Source: Pseudomonas sp. BN417 (GTDB taxonomy: Bacteria; Pseudomonadota; Gammaproteobacteria; Pseudomonadales; Pseudomonadaceae). Taken from it: a stretch of DNA of 64,000 bases. Position numbers and translations under genes: made by a program. Below the pieces are notes generated by a model. The model did not search any database, was not told where the DNA came from, and saw only the letters and a list, made by a program, of their open reading frames with translations. The stretch lies in contig NZ_SSOJ01000041.1 of assembly GCF_029871205.1 (NCBI RefSeq), forward strand, positions 1 through 64,000, in the 5' to 3' direction. Numbering within the stretch: position 1 is the first letter of the stretch; each line of letters opens with the position of its first letter. Positions 58,500-64,000 of the stretch are shown here, piece after piece.

Positions 58500-60071
58500 T
58501 CACTGGCGGATGCGGTCGAGGGCGTTGATGTCGTCGGGGTTGGTCAGGTGCGGTACCGTCCAGCCCTGTTCGTCGTAGTCGGCCATGCAGCGGTCCACCA
58601 GGCCCTGCATGCCGGCCAGGGCACCGGAGGCGCGGGCGTAGGCGAGGGTCTGCAGGCGGATGTCGTCCTGATTGCCGGCATAGTTGATCTCATAGAGTTC
58701 GTGGCGGCCGCCGAACTCGCTGCCGATGGCGTCCCAGAGCAGTTTGAGCACCTTCACTCGCGCATGGTGGTCCATGCCGCCGGAACCCCGGCAGTAGGTG
58801 GCCAGGTAACGGTCCAGCTCCGGATTGGCGAAGTCGCGCACGCCGCTGGGCAGGTAGATCAGGCCGCTGGCCACGGTCTGCTCGATGATCTTCTTGATCG
58901 CCGGGTAGGCGGTGGGCGCCATCACCCGGTAGACCTGCTGGGCCTGGTTGCTCGGCAGCAGCGCCGGCGTGCTCCAGCCACTCTGTAGCTCCGGCGCGCC
59001 GCACATGGCGTCGGTCAGCGACCAGAACAGGTTGCGCCAGGCGATGACCTCGCCGACCTGCGCCGAGACGCCACGGAATTCCAGGGAGCCGGTGCATTCC
59101 AGCGCCTTGGTCAACAGGCCGGCGATGAAGTCCAGCTTCACCGCCAGGCGGGTGCAGCCTTGCATCGGGTAGAGGCGGCCGAAGCCCCCGGCGCTGGCGA
59201 AGCGGCGGCAGCGGTCGTAGTCGCGGTAGACCAGCACGTTCTCCCAGGGCACGAAGACGTCGTCGAGGATGAGGATGGCGTCGTTCTCGTCGAAGCGGCT
59301 GGACAGCGGGTAGTCGAAGGGCGAGCCGGTGAGGCCGGCCTGCAGCTCGTAGGACGGCCGGCAGATCAGCTTGAGACCCGGGCTGTTCATGGCGGCGATG
59401 AACATCAGGGCGAAGTCCGGGTCGTCGCCCATCACCTGGGCGGAGCCGAAGCCGATGAAGTTGTAGTGGGTCAGGGCCGAGTTGGTGGCCACCACCTTGG
59501 CGCCCTTCACGATGATGCCGCCTTCAACCTCACGCACCACGCGGATGAACACGTCCTTCACCTCGTCGCTGGGTTTGTCGCGGTCGATGGGCGGGTTGAC
59601 GATGGCGTGGTTCAGGTACAGGCAGGACTCCTGGATGCGCTTGTACCAGGCCCGCGCGTTGCCGGCGAAGTCGCCGTAGAACTCCGGGTTGGCGCCGAGC
59701 ACGGCGCCGAAGGCGGCCTTGTAGTCCGGCGTGCGGCCCATCCAGCCGTAGGACAGGCGTGCCCAGTCGGCGATGGCGTCGCGCTGCTCGCGCAGCTCAT
59801 CCGCGGTTTTCGCGATGCGGAAGAACTTGTGGGTGTAGCCGCTGTTGCCGGTATCGGTAGGCCAGCACAGCTTGTCCTTCGTCTCCGGGTCGTGCAGGGC
59901 GTCGTAGAGGCGGGCGATGGAAGCGGCGGAATTGCGGAAGGCGGGGTGGGTGGTGACGTCCTTCACCCGGTCGCCGTAGATGTAGATCTCGCGATCGTCG
60001 CGCAGGCTGGCCAGGTATTCCTCGCCGGTAAAGGGACGGTCGCCGGCCGCGCGCAGGTCTTCGGGGTTCAT
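58500..60071 (-). CDS. hpaB: 4-hydroxyphenylacetate 3-monooxygenase, oxygenase component
   Basis: A 523-residue FADH2-dependent monooxygenase of the HpaB/PvcC/HpaH family. It contains GDRPFTGEEYLASLRDDREIYIYGDRVKDVTTHPAF at the N-terminus, GRTPDYKAAFGAVLGANPEFYGDFAGNARAWY and RYLATYCRGSGGMDHHARVKVLKLLWDAIGSEFGGRHELYEINYAGN near the C-terminus (described by ends). It converts 4-HPA to homoprotocatechuate and may act on other para-phenols. It is unrelated in sequence to the C2 oxygenase at 40382-41551. Confidence 0.96.
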   Translation of the reverse strand: MNPEDLRAAGDRPFTGEEYLASLRDDREIYIYGDRVKDVTTHPAFRNSAASIARLYDALHDPETKDKLCWPTDTGNSGYTHKFFRIAKTADELREQRDAIADWARLSYGWMGRTPDYKAAFGAVLGANPEFYGDFAGNARAWYKRIQESCLYLNHAIVNPPIDRDKPSDEVKDVFIRVVREVEGGIIVKGAKVVATNSALTHYNFIGFGSAQVMGDDPDFALMFIAAMNSPGLKLICRPSYELQAGLTGSPFDYPLSSRFDENDAILILDDVFVPWENVLVYRDYDRCRRFASAGGFGRLYPMQGCTRLAVKLDFIAGLLTKALECTGSLEFRGVSAQVGEVIAWRNLFWSLTDAMCGAPELQSGWSTPALLPSNQAQQVYRVMAPTAYPAIKKIIEQTVASGLIYLPSGVRDFANPELDRYLATYCRGSGGMDHHARVKVLKLLWDAIGSEFGGRHELYEINYAGNQDDIRLQTLAYARASGALAGMQGLVDRCMADYDEQGWTVPHLTNPDDINALDRIRQ

Positions 60072-60156
60072 GCGTTATCTCCGCTACTTGTAGTTATGGA
60101 ATGCCGGATCGGCTGCGGAGAATCATGGCGTCCAGGCCTTCCGGGCTGAATGAAGC

Positions 60157-61101
60157 TTAGGTCGTAAAACTTGTATTTTTCGCAAGGCCGTCTTCCAGGC
60201 CGCGAGCCCGATAATCACGGGGGTTCAGGCCCACCTGCTGGGTGAAGAAGCGCGAGAAATAGCCCGGGTCCTTGAAGCCCAGGGCGAAGCAGATCTCGTT
60301 GATCGACAGGCCGCTGTGCAGCAGCAGGCGCCGGGCTTCCTGGGTCTGCCGCTCGAACACCAGGCGCTTGGCGGACATGTCGGCCAGGCGCCGGCAGACC
60401 AGGTTGAGACGCGCGGTCGTCAGTCCCAACTTCTCGGCATAGCGGGGCAGGGGCCAGTGCTCGTGGAAGTGCTGCTCTACCAGCTGGTTGAAGCGATGGA
60501 ACAGCAGCAGGTCCGGGCGGTGCACCGGCCAGTCGGGCTGGGCGCTGTCGGAGAAGCGCAGCAGGGTCACCAGGATCAGGCGCACCAGGGCATGCAGGTT
60601 GAGCTCGCGGCCCGGACGGTCGGTGGCGAACTCCCGTTGCAGCAAGTGGAACAGGCTATCCAGCTGTCGCGCGTCGTCCGCCAGTTCGCCGTCGCGATTG
60701 CCCAGGTCGACGCACAGCGGACGTTCCAGGCGCGGGTCCAGCCCGGCGGCGTTCTGCCCGCCGCCGAACAGCTGCCAGACCAGTTGCTGGCGCACCGTGA
60801 TCACATGGCCTTCGCACTCGGCGTCGGTGACGAAGGCATGGGGAATCCCCGGCGGGGTGAAGAACAGCATGGGGCCCTGCAGGCGGTAGGGCGTGTCGTC
60901 CAGGTAGACGTGCACCTGGCCGCGGACCATGTAGTGCACCTGGAAGAAGCGGTCGTGCCGATGCACCGCGACGCTGCGGCCGAATACGGCGGACAGGTGG
61001 CCGTGGGCGTCGTAGTGCAGGTCGGCGTCGGCGTAGCGCTGGTCGTAGTCGCGGCCGAGGTCGAGGATGGGGATGGCGGCCAGTTGGCTTGGGGTGTTCA
61101 C
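60157..61101 (-). CDS. hpaA: AraC-family activator HpaA (copy 2)
   Basis: A 314-residue paralogue of the HpaA at 49324-50241, with the same cupin (HRHDRFFQVHYMVRGQVHVYLDD, LFFTPPGIPHAFVTD) and HTH (YAEKLGLTTARLNLVCRRLADMSAKRLV, SINEICFALGFKDPGYFSRFFTQQVGLNPRDYRA). It is on the same strand upstream of hpaB, so it probably activates hpaBC in response to 4-HPA. The gap to hpaB is 85 bases, long enough for its own promoter. In E. coli, hpaA also lies beside hpaBC. Confidence 0.92.
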   Translation of the reverse strand: MNTPSQLAAIPILDLGRDYDQRYADADLHYDAHGHLSAVFGRSVAVHRHDRFFQVHYMVRGQVHVYLDDTPYRLQGPMLFFTPPGIPHAFVTDAECEGHVITVRQQLVWQLFGGGQNAAGLDPRLERPLCVDLGNRDGELADDARQLDSLFHLLQREFATDRPGRELNLHALVRLILVTLLRFSDSAQPDWPVHRPDLLLFHRFNQLVEQHFHEHWPLPRYAEKLGLTTARLNLVCRRLADMSAKRLVFERQTQEARRLLLHSGLSINEICFALGFKDPGYFSRFFTQQVGLNPRDYRARGLEDGLAKNTSFTT

Positions 61102-61245
61102 GGTGATGTGCCGACGCTTGGGAGTGGATCAGGATGCCTGTTGGGGGAGCGCTTGGGCAATTCGTGATCAGGGAGTACCGCAGGTGAAAGCCTGGGGGAT
61201 ATAGTGACTCTTACGTTTTTCCAGTCGATGCGAAAGAGGTATGAC

Positions 61246-61458
61246 ATGCCCGCTACCGCCACCCTTTCCAGCAAGTTCCAGATATCCATCCCCAAGGCCG
61301 TGCGCGAAGAGCTGCACTGGGAAGCCGGGCAGGAGTTCGTCTTCATTCCCAAGGGCAAGGGGGTGCTGGTGATGCCGGTGCCTGAACTCGACGAGCTCAT
61401 GGGGATTGCCAAGGGCGCCCGCGCGGAGGAGTACCGCGACAGGGAGGATCGCTTCTGA
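61246..61458 (+). CDS. vapB: AbrB/VapB-type antitoxin
   Basis: A 70-residue AbrB/SpoVT-type DNA-binding antitoxin with SSKFQISIPKAVREELHWEAGQEFVFIPKGKGVLVMPV, the swapped-hairpin beta-barrel, and an acidic C-terminus that masks the toxin. The ATG at 61246 follows AAAGAGGT. An upstream in-frame start (61204) adds an unlikely N-terminal tail. Its TGA overlaps the toxin ATG by one base (TGATG). Confidence 0.9.
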   Translation: MPATATLSSKFQISIPKAVREELHWEAGQEFVFIPKGKGVLVMPVPELDELMGIAKGARAEEYRDREDRF

Positions 61459-61853
61459 TGGCGGAAGCGTTGAGGGTGGTGGATACCTCCGCCTGGATCG
61501 AGTGGCTGCTGGGTAGTGATCTGGGGCGGCGATTGCGCCAGGAGTTTCCCGAGCGGGACAAGTGCATCGTGCCGACCATGGTGCAGTTGGAACTTGCCAA
61601 ATGGCTGGTGCGCGAAGTGGGCGAAGACGAGGCCGACCGTGTGATCGCCTACACGGAAAAATGCCAGGTGGCGGCACTGGATACCCGTATTGCGCTGTTG
61701 GCTGCGGACCTGCACCGCCAGCACCGCCTGGCGACGGCCGACGCGGTGGTTTATGCGACCGCGCGGCAGTCAGGGGCGGAACTGCTGACCTGCGATGCGC
61801 ATTTCAAAGGGCTCCCCGGGGTGGTGTACTTCAGCAAGAGCCCGAAAGGATAG
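61458..61853 (+). CDS. vapC: PIN-domain toxin VapC
   Basis: A 131-residue ribonuclease with the PIN acidic triad/quartet: Asp9 (VDTSAWIEW), Glu45 (QLELAKW), Asp95 (ATADAVVYA) and Asp113 (TCDAHF). It is likely to cleave tRNA or mRNA, and is neutralised by the preceding antitoxin. All active-site residues are intact. A terminator/REP follows 64 bases past the stop. Confidence 0.93.
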   Translation: MAEALRVVDTSAWIEWLLGSDLGRRLRQEFPERDKCIVPTMVQLELAKWLVREVGEDEADRVIAYTEKCQVAALDTRIALLAADLHRQHRLATADAVVYATARQSGAELLTCDAHFKGLPGVVYFSKSPKG

Positions 61854-61917
61854 GGCCGCCGCCAGACCCTTGCCTTTTGGGGGAAAGGCTGAGGGCCTGC
61901 CTGTGTCGTGACCTTCG

Positions 61918-61958
61918 GGGCCGTGTTGCGGCCCTTTTCGAATGAATTCGAACCCACA
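61918..61958 (+). terminator. Terminator after vapC, merged with a REP unit
   Basis: GGGCCG (61918-61923) / CGGCCC (61929-61934) is followed by TTTT. The REP A-prime unit TTCGAATGAATTCGAACCCACA begins in that T-run (61937-61958). Confidence 0.75.
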
Positions 61959-61961
61959 GGA

Positions 61962-62744
61962 TCACACTCGCCCGAACGCCAATGTCGGCACGTCGACGAT
62001 GCTCGAACCGCCATCGGCCACCAGGGTAGCGCCGGTGATGATCGAGGCCTCGTCCGAGAGCAGGAAGCGGCAGGCACTGGCGATCTCCTCGGCGGTGGCT
62101 GGCCGGCGCAATGGCACCTCGGCCGTGACTCGGGCATAGGCTGCGTCCAGGCTTTCGCCGTAATGCGCCATCAGCGGCTGCATTTCCGCGTCGGCCATGG
62201 GCGTGCGCACCCAGCCGGGGCAGACGGCGTTCACCCGTACCCCCTGCGGGCCATAGTCCCGCGCGAGGGAGCGGGTCAGGCCGAGCAGGGCGTGCTTGGC
62301 GGTGGTGTAGCCGCAGACGCCGGCACCCGCCGCCAGGGAGGCGATGGAGGCCATCAGCACAATGGCGCCGCGACGTTCGACCAGTGCCGGCAGGCAAGCC
62401 CTGGCGCTGTGGAAGGCGCTGTCGAGGTTGCTGTGCAGGGCGGCCTGCCAGGCATCGTCGGAGGTTTCCGTAGCGCTGCCCAGGCCATGGCCGCCGGCAT
62501 TGGCGACCAGGCCGTCGATGCCGCCGAAGCGGTCGAGGATCTGCCCGATGAAGCCCTGCCAGCCGGCGCTACTGGCGGCATCCCCGGTCAGTACGAGGCC
62601 GCCGGTTTCCGCGGCGACCTGTTCCAGCGGTTCGCGGCGGCGGCCGATGAGCACCAGGTTGGCGCCGTCGGCGGCCAGGCGCCGGGCGCAGGCCGCGCCT
62701 ATGCCGGTGCCGGCGCCGGTGACGACTATGGTGCGGCCCTTCAC
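61962..62744 (-). CDS. SDR-family oxidoreductase, MoaE-like
   Basis: A 260-residue short-chain dehydrogenase. The cofactor motif TGAGTGIG is at 9-16, the NAG motif is in LVANAGGHG, and the catalytic Ser is in MASIASLAAGAGVCGYTTAKHA with the Tyr-x3-Lys in the same segment. It starts with GTG (62744) that overlaps the MoaF stop (GTGA), so the two are coupled. A SDR/MoaF pair is the layout of moaEF in the enterobacterial monoamine regulon. It could act on an aromatic aldehyde or alcohol. Confidence 0.9.
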   Translation of the reverse strand: MKGRTIVVTGAGTGIGAACARRLAADGANLVLIGRRREPLEQVAAETGGLVLTGDAASSAGWQGFIGQILDRFGGIDGLVANAGGHGLGSATETSDDAWQAALHSNLDSAFHSARACLPALVERRGAIVLMASIASLAAGAGVCGYTTAKHALLGLTRSLARDYGPQGVRVNAVCPGWVRTPMADAEMQPLMAHYGESLDAAYARVTAEVPLRRPATAEEIASACRFLLSDEASIITGATLVADGGSSIVDVPTLAFGRV

Positions 62745-63559
62745 AACGGGTACTCCGTGCGGTTGAGCACGCTGCAGTGGGAGCTCACCGGGAAGTTCGA
62801 CAACTGGCCGAAGTCGCCGCCGGCATAGCCGCAGATCTTGCCGTCGCTGCGGTGGTTCCTCAGGTCGATCAGCACCACACCGAGGGTAGGGATGATCTTC
62901 TCGCGCCAGACGAACAGGTACAGCTCCTCGGCGATCTTGTACGTGTGGCAGCGATCAGTGTCCGCGAGCCCCTGCTCGACGCCCTTGAGGCATTGCCAGC
63001 TGTAGAAGTTCTCGTTGAGGTAGATGTGCTCGTAGACCTCGCTGGGGCTGTAGCGGTAGAGGTTGCGCAGGCCCACCAGCTCACGGGTCGGGGCATGGGG
63101 GCAGCAGTCTTCCTGGTAGGGGTGGTCGAGGCTGCCGTGCAGGAACTCGGCTTTCACGCAGGTCAGCTCGCGGCCGGAGAGGGCCTTGCTGAACAGGTCG
63201 CCACGGCACTCCGCCTCGCTGGGCATCTGCCCGATCACGGCGGTGAAGGCGGCATGGGCGATATCCAGCACCAGGCTGACGGAGACGCTGCGGCCGTCCT
63301 CTTCCTTGAGGAAGTCCACCAGGTACAGGCCTTCGCGCACCGAGGTCGCGCGGTAGGTCGCCTCGCCGCTGGCACTGCCATCGAGCAGGGTCCAGTCCAA
63401 CTGTTCGGCGCCGAAGCGATGCTCGATTTGCCAGCCGTTGGCGAAGTGCAGGGTGAAGGTCCTGCCGGCGAGGTCCGCCAGGTTCGGCAGGATGAAGGCT
63501 TCGGGTGCAAAGCCGTCGGCCAGGGCGCCGACGGTGATCCATTCGGGTTGGGTGGTCAT
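62741..63559 (-). CDS. moaF: MoaF family protein (monoamine-regulon MoaF homologue)
   Basis: A 272-residue protein matching the MoaF family, with two lipocalin-like beta-barrel domains. The first includes LAGRTFTLHFANGWQIEHRFG and VREGLYLVDFLKEEDGRSVSVSLVLDIAHAAFTAVIGQMP. The second includes VYEHIYLNENFYSWQCLKGVEQGLADTDRCHTYKIAEELYLFVWREKIIPTLGVVLIDL. The name is unrelated to molybdenum cofactor synthesis; it comes from the Klebsiella monoamine regulon. The biochemical role is not established. The ATG at 63559 is chosen because the homology starts there. The longer frame extends into the divergent SDR. Confidence 0.85.
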   Translation of the reverse strand: MTTQPEWITVGALADGFAPEAFILPNLADLAGRTFTLHFANGWQIEHRFGAEQLDWTLLDGSASGEATYRATSVREGLYLVDFLKEEDGRSVSVSLVLDIAHAAFTAVIGQMPSEAECRGDLFSKALSGRELTCVKAEFLHGSLDHPYQEDCCPHAPTRELVGLRNLYRYSPSEVYEHIYLNENFYSWQCLKGVEQGLADTDRCHTYKIAEELYLFVWREKIIPTLGVVLIDLRNHRSDGKICGYAGGDFGQLSNFPVSSHCSVLNRTEYPL

Positions 63560-63692
63560 GGGGCATCTCCGTTTGGGTGGTGGTGTGGGAGATGTTCGCC
63601 TCCACGTCTCGCCGCCGGTATCAACCGGAAGGTTGAGGAGCCTGCCTGGACTACGCTGGTCTGACCGTCCCCCTTTCAGCGAGGTGCGCGCC

Positions 63693-64000
63693 ATGCACGC
63701 AGCAAGACCACGGTTGCTCGACAAGGTCGCCATTATCAGTGGTGGCGCTGGCGGTTGCGGCGAGGCCGCCAGCCGCCTGTTCGCCGCTGAGGGGGCCAAG
63801 GTGGTGATAGTCGACCGCAATGGCGATGCCGCCCGGGAGCTGGCCAGGCAGATCAAGGCCGCCGGCGGTGAGGCGATAGGTGTGGGCGCCGATGTCTCCC
63901 GTGCCGATGAGGTGAAGGCCGCGGTGGCGGCGGGGGAGGCCGCGTTCGGTGGCGCGGATGTGCTGTTCAATCACGCCGGCACCCTGATCGTGAAGCCTTT
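63693..64000 (+). CDS. SDR-family oxidoreductase (partial, cut by the window end)
   Basis: The first 102 residues of a short-chain dehydrogenase. The reading frame is open to the window end. It has the cofactor motif SGGAGGCGEAASRLF (about 16-30), an acidic residue at the end of beta 2 (VVIVDRNGD, NAD-type) and DVLFNHAGTLI. The usual NNAG is NHAG here. It is divergent from moaF, and the two SDR genes flanking moaF suggest an operonic or regulatory link. The catalytic Tyr-Lys part lies outside the window. Confidence 0.88.
   Translation, partial: MHAARPRLLDKVAIISGGAGGCGEAASRLFAAEGAKVVIVDRNGDAARELARQIKAAGGEAIGVGADVSRADEVKAAVAAGEAAFGGADVLFNHAGTLIVKP

Overview
The window looks like chromosomal DNA of a high-GC gamma-proteobacterium of the genus Pseudomonas in the broad sense. 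The evidence is the codon bias, the many REP/REPIN-type intergenic palindromes, Pseudomonas-typical families (QuiP, DUF2790, DUF6231, SlyB) and a gene order from about 3.7 to 28 kb that matches, from memory, the PA1032-PA1060 stretch of P. aeruginosa PAO1. No rRNA, tRNA or CRISPR array was seen.

Layout. 1-1.3 kb: an IS110-family element with a long structured non-coding left side, abutting the truncated tail of a Pro/Glu-rich ORF. 1.3-3.4 kb: NAD salvage genes nadE and pncB. 3.7-7 kb: the AHL acylase quiP and a glutathione transferase. 7.2-12.9 kb: small envelope and metal-motif proteins (a His-rich SEC-C protein, a LEA14-like lipoprotein, YchJ, DUF6231, two tandem OmpA-type lipoproteins, DUF1145, a collagen-like secreted protein, a CopD-like protein). 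13-21.3 kb: dinG, an agarase-like glycoside hydrolase, a serine hydrolase, a third OmpA lipoprotein, pdxH and slyB. 21.6-27.3 kb: a six-gene Mrp/Sha Na+/H+ antiporter operon. 27.4-33.4 kb: an EamA transporter, a GAPDH, small hypotheticals and an SDR/LysR divergent pair. 33.4-38.4 kb: a LysR gene divergent from a four-gene aromatic-acid efflux operon (outer-membrane factor, FUSC pump, DUF1656, HlyD adaptor). 38.6-39.6 kb: a DUF2790 gene and a scar where two broken genes (LuxR and an APC permease) are fused tail to tail.

39.7-61.1 kb is a complete 4-hydroxyphenylacetate (4-HPA) catabolic island. hpaR and a C1/C2-type 4-HPA 3-hydroxylase are on the + strand. The meta-cleavage operon hpaG1-G2-E-D-F-H-I is on the - strand. 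An AraC regulator hpaA, an OprD-type porin, a TRAP transporter and two MFS transporters follow. A second, non-homologous 4-HPA 3-hydroxylase (HpaB/HpaC) and a second hpaA paralogue close the island. The chain is 4-HPA to homoprotocatechuate (either hydroxylase), ring cleavage (HpaD), then HpaE, HpaF, HpaG1G2, HpaH and HpaI to pyruvate and succinic semialdehyde. A palindrome GTTAA-N4-TTAAC recurs at hpaG1, the porin, the TRAP operon, one MFS gene and, imperfectly, hpaR. It looks like the shared operator of this regulon.

61.2-64 kb: a vapBC-type toxin-antitoxin pair, then an SDR/MoaF pair resembling the moaEF genes of the enterobacterial monoamine regulon (amines such as tyramine feed into 4-HPA), and a divergent SDR cut by the window end. 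The most unusual features are the duplicated unrelated hydroxylases under an apparent common operator, a REPIN inserted in frame inside the FUSC efflux gene, and the REP arrays that carry built-in terminators.
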